14,699 bases of DNA from the NCBI GenBank assembly GCA_030041195.1, contig JASHOI010000170.1, positions 1 to 14,699 on the forward strand. The letters are read 5' to 3'. Below the pieces are notes generated by a model that saw only the letters and a program-made list of their open reading frames with translations, was not told the origin of the DNA and made no database searches. The first letter of the stretch is position 1. Each line of letters begins with the position of its first letter. Source of the DNA: Streptosporangiaceae bacterium. Lineage in GTDB: Bacteria; Actinomycetota; Actinomycetes; Streptosporangiales; Streptosporangiaceae. Below are positions 6,813 through 13,470 of this stretch, one piece after another. Both the position numbers and the translations under genes were made by a program.

Positions 6813-7865
6813 TCAGGACGTGTCCATGATGCGGTCGTAGTTGCGGCGGGCGCGGGCGCTGCGGGCGCTGGCGCCGTAGCGGCGCAGCATCTGCGGGGAG
6901 GACCAGCCGTTCAGTTCCATCAGGTCTGCTTCGGCTCCCCCGCGGTTGAGCCAGGTATGGCTGAAATGGTGCCGGAACCGGTGCGGATGCACCGCAACCC
7001 CGCATTCGCGGCCGCGGCGGGCGATCATCTGGTAGATGCCATTGGGTGTCAGCGGCCCGCGGTTGTTCACCCCGAGCCACAGCGGCCGCCGCCACGCCTG
7101 GGCGTGACGGGCTCTGACCCGGATATACCGGTCCAGGGTGCGGGCGGCATCATGCGTGATCTTGACGACCCGTGCCTTGCCGCCCTTGCCGCGGACGGTG
7201 ATCTCCCGCTGCCACACGTCCACGTCGCTGGTTTGCGGGTCGTGTGGGTCATAGCGGATCCCGGCCATCTCGGCGGCGCGGATGCCCGTCGCGGTGAACA
7301 CGGCGATGATCGCGGCGTCTCGCCGCTGGGCGAAGCTGCGGCCCTGGCAGGCCCGCTGCAGCTTCGATAGTTCTTCGCTGGTGAAAACCGGCACCAGCTT
7401 TTCGGTAACCGTGGGCGGATGCATTCGCGCCATCGGGTCGGGGAGTTCGTCCTCCTCGGACAGCCACTTGAAGAACTGCTGCAGCGCCCAGTACTGGTTG
7501 CTGGCGTACGCGTCGCTGTAAAGACCCAGCAGCCACACCATCCAGCGCCGCACGTCGTGGCCCTGTACCTGGTCCCACCTGGTGTGAGCGGTCCGCGGGA
7601 TGAGGTGGGCCGCGGCGAACCACTGCACCGCCTCGGTGTAGGTCCGCACCGTCTTGGCCGCCTTGCCCTGGGCGGCCAGATGCAGCCAGAAGGAGCCGAT
7701 CTCGGGCTGGAACGAGCCCGCATCAAGCGGCTTGCGCCGCCGCGGGCGCGGTTGCGGGACGTCCATAGTTTTTCTCTCTTCCTGCGGTTCCGCTGAGGCG
7801 CACGTATCCACGCCTGAGCGTCGCCGCAGGTCAGAGAACCGGGAAAATAGTCCTTGCAGCTCCAT
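6813..7865 (-). CDS. Tyrosine recombinase / phage-type integrase
   Basis: This 350-residue site-specific recombinase probably integrates and excises the element at tRNA-Phe. The N-terminal SAM-like core-binding domain spans about residues 50-150 (QPEIGSFWLHLAAQGKAAKT onward). The catalytic domain keeps every key residue: R196 (TGIRAAE), K230 (RGKGGKAR), H295 and R298 (HRFRHHF), W321 (NGWSS) and the nucleophile Y330 (LRRYGAS). Two starts each have a purine-rich GGAAGAGAG site about 7 bases upstream: the ATG at 7865 and an in-frame ATG at 7766 (MDVPQPRPRRR, about 317 residues). The shorter form is closer to the usual length. The upstream start lies 63 bp past the tRNA-Phe 3' end, on the same strand. 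No excisionase-like gene is evident nearby. Confidence 0.9.
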   Translation of the reverse strand: MELQGLFSRFSDLRRRSGVDTCASAEPQEERKTMDVPQPRPRRRKPLDAGSFQPEIGSFWLHLAAQGKAAKTVRTYTEAVQWFAAAHLIPRTAHTRWDQVQGHDVRRWMVWLLGLYSDAYASNQYWALQQFFKWLSEEDELPDPMARMHPPTVTEKLVPVFTSEELSKLQRACQGRSFAQRRDAAIIAVFTATGIRAAEMAGIRYDPHDPQTSDVDVWQREITVRGKGGKARVVKITHDAARTLDRYIRVRARHAQAWRRPLWLGVNNRGPLTPNGIYQMIARRGRECGVAVHPHRFRHHFSHTWLNRGGAEADLMELNGWSSPQMLRRYGASARSARARRNYDRIMDTS

Positions 7866-7928
7866 GATGCTGCCTCTCTTCCAGCTGTTCGCGCAGGTAA
7901 GAGGGCCAGCGGATGTTCCGTGATCTTG

Positions 7929-8002
7929 TGGTCAGGGGCGGGGTCGAACCGCCGACCTTCCGCTTTTCAGGCGGACGCTCGTACCAACTGAGCTACCTGA
8001 CC
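7929..8002 (-). tRNA. tRNA-Phe (GAA)
   Basis: The acceptor stem GGTCAGG pairs with CCTGACC. The anticodon stem TCCGC/GCGGA holds the loop CTGAAAA, giving anticodon GAA. The T-arm contains GGTTCGACCCC. The 3' end is followed by A then CAAG, so CCA is not encoded. It is third in a Glu-Asp-Phe cluster, and its 3' end faces the integrase, making it the likely attachment site. Confidence 0.95.
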
Positions 8003-8051
8003 TTGGCTGCGCCGACACCGGCCGATCCGGGCGCAGCGCCGCCGAGCCGAG

Positions 8052-8126
8052 CGGTCCTGACGGGATTTGAACCCGCGACCTCCACCTTGACAGGGTGGCG
8101 AGCACTCCTAGCTGCTCTACAGGACC
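8052..8126 (-). tRNA. tRNA-Asp (GTC)
   Basis: The acceptor GGTCCTG pairs with CAGGACC, with G as discriminator base. The anticodon stem CCACC/GGTGG encloses CTGTCAA, giving anticodon GTC. The T-arm is GCGGGTTCAAATCCCGT. CCA is not encoded. Confidence 0.95.
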
Positions 8127-8152
8127 ATGCCGCGCTGGCTGGCCGCCAGCGG

Positions 8153-8225
8153 TGCCCCCAACGGGATTCGAACCCGTGCCGCCGCCTTGAAAGGGCGGTG
8201 TCCTAGGCCGCTAGACGATGGGGGC
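8153..8225 (-). tRNA. tRNA-Glu (TTC)
   Basis: The acceptor GCCCCCA pairs with TGGGGGC, with A as discriminator base. The anticodon loop CTTTCAA gives anticodon TTC. The T-arm is ACGGGTTCGAATCCCGT. It is first in the minus-strand Glu-Asp-Phe cluster. Confidence 0.95.
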
Positions 8226-8278
8226 TCGACGGCCATTCGCCGCCGTGGCCCGTGGCGCCCGCCGTCGGGGACCGCCCC

Positions 8279-8308
8279 AGCATAGGGGACGAAGCACACT
8301 GCCGGCAA
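8279..8308 (-). promoter_or_regulatory. Candidate promoter of the tRNA cluster
   Basis: On the minus strand, TTGCCG (8303-8308) and TATGCT (8279-8284) are separated by 18 bp. They resemble the housekeeping (HrdB-type) actinobacterial promoter. Transcription would start near 8272, about 45 bases before tRNA-Glu. Confidence 0.5.
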
Positions 8309-8444
8309 AGCGCTTGGCCACTGCACCATAGTTCTTGGTTGCTGCACCGCGGTTTGGGCGCAGCAAGCACCTTACCCGCGAGGCGGGGACCGCTGCGCAG
8401 GTGGAGGCCCCGAGCGCCACAGGGGAGCCGCGGAGCCGACGTGC

Positions 8445-8708
8445 CTAGGATCTACGGTTCTTATTGACCAAGTTTTCAGCGATCGACGTCTTCTCGCCTT
8501 CCTCCGGGATCACCACCCACGCCGCCAGGTAAGCGAGCGCGCCGAAGCCAGCGGAGAAGACCGTGACCACGGCCAGGATGGCGCGGATCAGGTTGGCGTC
8601 AATGCCGAAGTACTCGGCCAGGCCCGAGCAGACGCCCGCCACGATGCGGCCGTCGCGTGTGCGAACCAGCATCTTGTGCCCGTTAACGTTGCTCATGCTT
8701 GCAATCAT
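8445..8708 (-). CDS. PspC-domain membrane protein
   Basis: This small inner-membrane protein of 83-87 residues is built from a single PspC domain, first known from the phage-shock envelope-stress response. The typical opening TRDGRIVAGVCSGLAEYFGI (about 18-37) is followed by NLIRAILAVVTVFSAG and a hydrophobic run ending LAYLAAWVVIPEE. The ATG at 8708 and the in-frame ATG at 8696 (MSNVNGHK) are both possible, and neither has a strong ribosome binding site. It is divergent from the acyl-CoA dehydrogenase gene, about 100 bp away. Stand-alone PspC proteins like this are common in actinobacteria; a specific stress role is not shown here. Confidence 0.85.
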   Translation of the reverse strand: MIASMSNVNGHKMLVRTRDGRIVAGVCSGLAEYFGIDANLIRAILAVVTVFSAGFGALAYLAAWVVIPEEGEKTSIAENLVNKNRRS

Positions 8709-8800
8709 GCCCGATTCCGGGTGTGGTAAAGAAACCCGGTAGGGACAGGCCGCGAGGCGCCCGCATACCCTGGCGGCGAGGCAACGAGGAAGGACCGGCC

Positions 8801-9988
8801 ATGCTGCCCAGCAGCGACACCGTGACCAGCAGCGCGTCCACCGACCTGCTCCGTATCGATGACGAGCTGACGCCGGAGGAGCGCCTGGTCCGCGACACCG
8901 TCCGGGCGTTCGCGGCCGAGCGGATCATGCCGTACATCGCCGACTGGTTCGAGGCCGGAACGCTGCCCAAGGAACTCGCGCCGGAACTCGGCAAGCTCGG
9001 CCTGCTCGGCATGCATCTGACCGGGTACGGCTGCGCGGGGATGGGACCGGTCGCCTACGGCGTCACCTGCCGCGAGATGGAGGCGGCCGACTCGGGGCTG
9101 CGCAGCCTGGTCTCGGTGCAGGGCTCGCTCGCGATGTTTCCGATCTGGAAATACGGCTCCGAGGAGCAGAAGCAGGAGTGGCTCCCCCGGATGGCGGCCG
9201 GGGAGGCGATTGGCTGCTTCGGGCTCACCGAGCCCGATCATGGCAGCGACCCGTCCAGCATGCGGACGCACGCGAAGCAGGACGGCGGCGACTGGATCCT
9301 TTCCGGCAGCAAGATGTGGATCACTAATGGGTCGATCGCCGACATCGCCGTCGTGTGGGCCTCGACGCCCGAGGGCATCCGCGGCTTCCTCGTGCCGCGC
9401 GCGGCACGAGGGTTCACCGCCAGGAACATCCACAAGAAGCTGTCGCTGCGCGCGTCGGTGACCTCCGAGCTCCACTTCGACGACGTGCGGCTGCCCGCCG
9501 ACGCCGTGCTGCCCGGGGTGACCGGGCTGAAGGGCCCGCTGTCCTGTCTGTCGGAGGCGCGGTTCGGGATCGTGTGGGGCGTGACCGGGGCGGCTAGGTC
9601 CTGCTTCGAGGCTGCCGTTGAGTACGCCACGACCAGGGAGCAGTTCGGGCGCAAGATCGGCGGATTCCAGCTGACCCAGGGCAAGCTGGCCTGGATGCTG
9701 GCCGACCTGTCCCGGGCGCAGCTGCTGGCGCTGCACCTGGGGCGGCTGAAGGAAGCCGGGAAGATCACGCCGCAGCAGGTCAGCCTGGGCAAGATGAGCA
9801 ACGTGCGGACCGCGATCGAGATCGCCCGGCAGGCGCGGACCGTGCTCGGAGCGAACGGGGTGACCCTGGAGTACCCGGTGATCAGGCACGCGAACAATCT
9901 GGAGTCGGTGCTCACCTACGAGGGCACCGAGGAGATCCACACGCTGGCCCTCGGCCAGGCGATCACCGGAATCTCGGCCTACCGCTAA
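8801..9988 (+). CDS. gcdH: Glutaryl-CoA dehydrogenase-like acyl-CoA dehydrogenase
   Basis: This 395-residue FAD enzyme most resembles glutaryl-CoA dehydrogenase, which oxidises and decarboxylates glutaryl-CoA to crotonyl-CoA in lysine and tryptophan breakdown. Diagnostic stretches are GYGCAGMGPVAYG (75-87), DSGLRSLVSVQ (97-107), CFGLTEPDHGSDPSSM (139-154), WITN (173-176) and LTYEGTEEIHTLALG (371-385). R101 corresponds to the substrate-carboxylate-binding Arg, and E374 to the catalytic base. I chose the ATG at 8801 because GAGGAAGGA lies just upstream and the length then fits the family; an upstream in-frame ATG at 8699 would add an unlikely tail. A GNAT gene follows after 26-53 bp on the same strand. 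The substrate is inferred from motifs and could be a related acyl-CoA. Confidence 0.85.
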   Translation: MLPSSDTVTSSASTDLLRIDDELTPEERLVRDTVRAFAAERIMPYIADWFEAGTLPKELAPELGKLGLLGMHLTGYGCAGMGPVAYGVTCREMEAADSGLRSLVSVQGSLAMFPIWKYGSEEQKQEWLPRMAAGEAIGCFGLTEPDHGSDPSSMRTHAKQDGGDWILSGSKMWITNGSIADIAVVWASTPEGIRGFLVPRAARGFTARNIHKKLSLRASVTSELHFDDVRLPADAVLPGVTGLKGPLSCLSEARFGIVWGVTGAARSCFEAAVEYATTREQFGRKIGGFQLTQGKLAWMLADLSRAQLLALHLGRLKEAGKITPQQVSLGKMSNVRTAIEIARQARTVLGANGVTLEYPVIRHANNLESVLTYEGTEEIHTLALGQAITGISAYR

Positions 9989-10014
9989 AGGAGCCGCGAA
10001 GGAATCGCGAGTCC

Positions 10015-10692
10015 GTGCAAGCGGGAGAAGCGGGAGACGCAGTGAGGGGGGTAGCGGAACCGGGTGGGGGTCTCGCCGCGCTGCTCAACAACGCTGCGGC
10101 GGGCAGATTCCCGCCCCCGGACGGGAGCGTCACGATCTTGCCCCAGCCGTCCTCGCGGGACGCTGGCGTCGTCGCGTTCACGGCACACTCGGCGGTCTTC
10201 GTCGACCTCGACCCCGCGTGGGTCCGCGGCCTGCTGCCGCCCGGTGACCTGTCCGGGCCGCTGCTGCCGTCGTTCCTGCAGGCCTTAAGCACCGCCACCG
10301 GGCGGCGCGTGAACAGCACCGACCTGCTGTGCGTGGCCGGCTCGCGCCCGGGCTCGCCGACAATCATGCTGACCGAGGCCATGCCCAGCCGGCATCCCCG
10401 GATCGCCCGGGCGCTGCGGCACCGCGATGACGTCCGGGTATGGGAGACACCCGGCGGTATCGTGTCCGTCGGCCGCGGCGTCGCGGGCCGCTGGGAGGTA
10501 GCGCTGGAGGTCGAGCCCGGCTACCGGGGCAAGGGCCTCGGCCGCGACCTCGCCGTCGCCGCGAGGCATCTGGTGCCAGAGGGCGCACCGCTCTGGGCCC
10601 AGATCGCCCCCGGCAACGCGGCCAGCGTCCGGGCCTTTCTCTCCGCCGGGTACCAGCCGGTCGGTGCGGAGGCGCTGCTACCACAGGCATAG
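10015..10692 (+). CDS. GNAT-family N-acetyltransferase
   Basis: The protein is up to 225 residues. The C-terminal half is a GNAT acetyltransferase fold: a beta strand WEVALEVEPGY, then the acetyl-CoA pyrophosphate loop RGKGLG (171-176), then a helix, then APGNAASVRAFLSAGYQPVG, the usual final motif. The N-terminal half (AVFVDLDPAWVRGLLP and after) is not a domain I recognise. A GTG at 10015 opens the frame, but the GTG at 10042 has GGGAG five bases upstream and may be the true start. It follows the glutaryl-CoA dehydrogenase-like gene closely and is probably co-transcribed. The acceptor substrate is unknown. Confidence 0.8.
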   Translation: MQAGEAGDAVRGVAEPGGGLAALLNNAAAGRFPPPDGSVTILPQPSSRDAGVVAFTAHSAVFVDLDPAWVRGLLPPGDLSGPLLPSFLQALSTATGRRVNSTDLLCVAGSRPGSPTIMLTEAMPSRHPRIARALRHRDDVRVWETPGGIVSVGRGVAGRWEVALEVEPGYRGKGLGRDLAVAARHLVPEGAPLWAQIAPGNAASVRAFLSAGYQPVGAEALLPQA

Positions 10693-10713
10693 CTTGCCGA
10701 CTGAGCGGGCAGG

Positions 10714-10774
10714 TTTCCATGATCTTGGTTGATTAATACCGCTATACGGTATTCAGCCACCCAGATCATGAAAA
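10714..10774. terminator. Nested stem-loop, possible terminator
   Basis: The inner perfect repeat is ATACCG (10736-10741) / CGGTAT (10747-10752) around CTATA. The outer arms TTTCCATGATCT (about 10714-10725) and AGATCATGAAAA (10763-10774) pair at all but one position. It lies just past the GNAT gene, between convergent genes. It has no GC-rich stem plus T-run, so it is either a weak bidirectional terminator or a mobile-element relic. Confidence 0.35.
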
Positions 10775-11111
10775 TCGAATAACCGATCGGGCGTCGGCTG
10801 GGGCTGGCGGGACCAGCGGTACGCATGGAACGGCAACCGCGCCGCGTCACCGGCCGCCACCCCACGGCACTAAGCGCCCGCGGATCAGCAACTCGCCGGT
10901 TTGATCTTGGCGCCAGGCCCGTTTCCATGAAAACCGCTGTCTGACCGCGGTAAGTCAACCGTAGATCCGGCCAAAGCGCTCACTCTGGCGGGGCCGCGCA
11001 TACCACCCGGCAGAACGCCACAGCAGGGAGCAACGGGTTACTTCCCTGCGAGCCCCAAGCGGCATTGTCCTGGAACAACAGCGTGGGACCCACCACACCA
11101 GTGCGCCGCGC

Positions 11112-11225
11112 CGCGATCGGGGAGCCTGTCGCCGCGGCGCGATCGGGGCCCGCCGCCGCAGCGGCGCGATCGGGGAGCCTGTCGCCGCGGCGCGATCGGC
11201 GCGGCTGCAGCCCCGGCGCGATCGG
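11112..11225. repeat. GC-rich tandem-like array of CGCGATCGG
   Basis: CGCGATCGG occurs five times, starting at 11112, 11138, 11165, 11191 and 11217, spaced 26, 27, 26 and 26 bp. A 35-bp block (11112-11146) recurs exactly at 11165-11199. The array ends about 35 bp before the stop of the oxidoreductase gene. Function is unknown. Confidence 0.85.
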
Positions 11226-11258
11226 GGTGGGTCGTCCGGCGGCGGGCGCTGCGGGTTG

Positions 11259-12179
11259 TCAGGGCCTCAGGACGATCTTGCCGAGGGTGTGACCCTTGGC
11301 GAGCTCCTGGTAGGCGTCCCGCACGTCCGCCAGTGGGTAGACGTCAGCGATCGGGATCTCCAGCTGCCCCTTGTCGATCAGGGTGGCCAGCTCGCTGAGC
11401 ACCTCGGCGCTGGCCCCGGCGGCGTTGCCGTCGGTCTTCACGCCGTACTTCGCCGCCGCCCCGAAGTCGGCGATGGTGTCGATGCGTTCCGGCCGGACGC
11501 CGAGCTCGAGCGCCAGCTCGACGTAGCCGCCGCCCTGGGTGTCGAGGAACGCGCCGACCTCGCCGTCGGCCGCGGACCTGATGCGGTCGGCCACTCCGTC
11601 GCCGTAGCTGACCGGGATCACGCCGTGGCTGGACAGCCACGGGTGGTGCGGCTCGCTGGCCAGGCCGATCACCGTGGCCCCGGCGATACGGGCGAGCTGC
11701 GCGGCGATCGTGCCGACGCCGCCGGCGGCGCCGGAGACCACGACGGTGTCGTCCTGGCTGACCGAGACGGCCCGGACCATGGCGTAGGCGGTGGCGCCGG
11801 CCACGTACAGCGACCCGGCGGCATCCCACGAGACCCCGGCGGGCTTGTGCACGAGGTGCTCGGCCTCGACGACCGCAAGCTCCGCGTGCGCCGCGCGGTC
11901 GTCCGTCCACCCGAAGACCTCGTCGCCGTCAGCGAATTCGGTGACGCCCTCGCCGCGGGATTCCACGATGCCCGCGAGATCGCTGCCCTCGCCGGAGGGG
12001 AACGTGCTCGGCCACCGCGAGGCCAGCGCCCCCGACCGGATCTTGGCCTCGCCCGGGTTGATCGACGTGGCCTTCACCCGGACCAGCACCTGCCTAGGGC
12101 CGGGGACCGGCCGCTGCACGTCAGCCACCTGCAAGACGTCTACCCCGCCGTACTGATCGAACCTGACAGCCTGCGGCAT
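11259..12179 (-). CDS. Zinc-free NADP-dependent oxidoreductase (quinone-reductase type)
   Basis: This 306-residue medium-chain dehydrogenase/reductase belongs to the zinc-independent quinone-oxidoreductase branch. The N-terminal GroES-like domain has VLVRVKATSINPGEAKIRSG (31-50) and GSDLAGIV; zinc-ligand cysteines are absent. The Rossmann fold carries the nucleotide loop SGAAGGVG (149-156), and the tail PIADVYPLADVRDAYQEL to LGKIVLRP is typical. I chose the ATG at 12179 (MPQAVRF) because GGGAG lies about 7 bases upstream; the 12203 start lacks this. It would reduce quinones, enones or similar with NADPH. It is divergent from the small GNAT gene. Confidence 0.85.
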   Translation of the reverse strand: MPQAVRFDQYGGVDVLQVADVQRPVPGPRQVLVRVKATSINPGEAKIRSGALASRWPSTFPSGEGSDLAGIVESRGEGVTEFADGDEVFGWTDDRAAHAELAVVEAEHLVHKPAGVSWDAAGSLYVAGATAYAMVRAVSVSQDDTVVVSGAAGGVGTIAAQLARIAGATVIGLASEPHHPWLSSHGVIPVSYGDGVADRIRSAADGEVGAFLDTQGGGYVELALELGVRPERIDTIADFGAAAKYGVKTDGNAAGASAEVLSELATLIDKGQLEIPIADVYPLADVRDAYQELAKGHTLGKIVLRP

Positions 12180-12305
12180 GCCCAACTCCCTTCGACTGTG
12201 CACCGGTCACGGGAACTGCCGACCGCCCCGTTCTATGCCCCGGAGCCGGGCGCGGCAGACATGCCCGAGCCGCCGGCCGTCCGCACTGCCGCGGCAGATG
12301 CGACG

Positions 12306-12608
12306 ATGATGCGTGTGAGCGATACCGCGCAGGTCACCGACAATCCGGCACAGTCCCGGTTCGAGCTGGACACCGACGGCCACGTCGCCGAGCTGGTGTA
12401 CCACCGCAACGGGCGCCGGCTGGTCATCATCCACACCGATGTGCCTGTTGAGCTGGAGGGACGCGGCATCGGCGGCCGGCTGGTGACGGCCGCGATCGAC
12501 CGCGCCGCCCGCGAGGGCCTCACGGTGGTGCCGCTTTGCCCCTTTGCGCGTAGCTGGCTGGAACGCCACGCCGACGAGGCGGCCAAGGTAACGATCGACT
12601 GGGGTTAG
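12306..12608 (+). CDS. Small YjdJ-type N-acetyltransferase
   Basis: This protein of about 97-100 residues belongs to the minimal GNAT-like family (COG2388, YjdJ-type). Visible family features are IIHTDVPVELEGRGIGGRLV, which includes the acetyl-CoA loop EGRGIG, and the closing VVPLCPFARSWLERH. Candidate starts are the ATGs at 12306 and 12309 and the GTG at 12315; none has a strong ribosome binding site, so the start is uncertain. It is divergent from the oxidoreductase and ends 17 bp before the convergent hydrolase stop. The substrate is unknown. Confidence 0.85.
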   Translation: MMRVSDTAQVTDNPAQSRFELDTDGHVAELVYHRNGRRLVIIHTDVPVELEGRGIGGRLVTAAIDRAAREGLTVVPLCPFARSWLERHADEAAKVTIDWG

Positions 12609-12625
12609 CCGCGCGAGCGATCCGT

Positions 12626-13411
12626 CTAGGCCCGGCCACTCCCCCGCAGCAGAACGTCGGCGACCAGCGGGGGGTCATCGGTCATCGGCGCGTGGCCGCA
12701 ACCGGGCAGCGGCACCAGCAGTGCCTCGCGCAGCTGGGCCTTGGCCACCTTGGCCTCGCCGGGGAACAGCAGCCGGTCGCGCGTGCCCCAGGCGATCATG
12801 ACCGGCACGCCGACCGGAACGATGCCGGCGAAATTCGTCATCCCGGCCAGGACCGTGTGCAGCGCCTCCGTGGCGGCGGCGAACGCGGCCATGTCGCCGA
12901 GGGCCTGCTCCGGGGTCATCCGGGATGGCCTGCTCACGATCGCGGCGTAGACAACGGCCCGGCCAGCGGTGCTGCGGGACAGCACCGGTGCGAACCGCCG
13001 GGTCCTGGCCGCGGCGAACTCCATGATCTTGAAGACGGTCCAGCCCCAGCCGACCTCGGCGCGGTTGCGCCAGAACCCGGCCGGTGACAGCGCGGTGACC
13101 GTGGCCGCGCGGCCGGCCACCGCGGCCTCCAGGGCCAGCCGGCCGCCGAGCGAGTTCCCCGCGACGTGCGGCCGGTCCAGGCCGAGCTCGTCAAACAGGC
13201 CGGTCACCTCGGCGAGCATCGCGTCGAGCACCGGGCGGCCGGCCAGCTTGAGCGGCGGTGACTCGCCGTGCCCCGGCAGGTCGACGGCGATGACGTCGCG
13301 GTGTGGCGTCAGCCGGCTGAGCACCGCGTCCCAGGCCTGGCGGCGATGCCCGACGCCGTGCAGCAGCACCAGCGGCGGGCCGGTGCCAGCGCGATCGTAC
13401 GCCAGCATCAC
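12626..13411 (-). CDS. Alpha/beta-fold hydrolase
   Basis: This 261-residue cytosolic serine hydrolase has the complete catalytic set. The oxyanion-hole motif is LLHGVGH (16-22), the nucleophile elbow is GNSLGG with S87, the acid is D212 (WGTRDRLL), and the base is H240 (GCGHAPMTDDP). The frame opens at a GTG (13411) followed at once by an ATG (13408); GGGAG upstream serves either. The cap region (about 115-195) gives no substrate clue. The upstream propeller gene is on the same strand, about 60 bp away, so the two may be co-transcribed. Confidence 0.9.
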   Translation of the reverse strand: MMLAYDRAGTGPPLVLLHGVGHRRQAWDAVLSRLTPHRDVIAVDLPGHGESPPLKLAGRPVLDAMLAEVTGLFDELGLDRPHVAGNSLGGRLALEAAVAGRAATVTALSPAGFWRNRAEVGWGWTVFKIMEFAAARTRRFAPVLSRSTAGRAVVYAAIVSRPSRMTPEQALGDMAAFAAATEALHTVLAGMTNFAGIVPVGVPVMIAWGTRDRLLFPGEAKVAKAQLREALLVPLPGCGHAPMTDDPPLVADVLLRGSGRA

Positions 13412-13470
13412 CGACGCTCCCTACTCGCGGGTAACAATGACGGAATGCTATCCCGCGAGCCGCGCAGGCG

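Larger units (their letters stand above)
10693..11258. other. Convergent intergenic region
   Basis: This interval of about 566 bp lies between two convergent genes. It holds a nested hairpin (10714-10774), scattered copies of GTTTCCATGA (10713-10722, 10921-10930) and GATCTTGG (10721-10728, 10903-10910), and a GC-rich repeat array (11112-11225). Open frames across the array are low-complexity and not credible genes. Confidence 0.6.

Noticed and set aside
7930..7960. Second attachment site within the window
   Set aside because: I scanned by eye for the tRNA-Phe 3' sequence (GTCAGGGGCGGGGTCGAAC on the plus strand) to the left and found no copy.
8705..9940. Minus-strand frame of 411 codons
   Set aside because: It is antisense to the acyl-CoA dehydrogenase, which has full family motifs and a good ribosome binding site.
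11112..11225. CRISPR array
   Set aside because: The repeated core is only 9 bp and the intervening bases are themselves partly repeated, not unique spacers. No cas genes are present.
11256..12608. Plus-strand frame of 450 codons
   Set aside because: Its first part is antisense to the oxidoreductase. Only the last 100 or so codons (from 12306) are a real gene, the small acetyltransferase.
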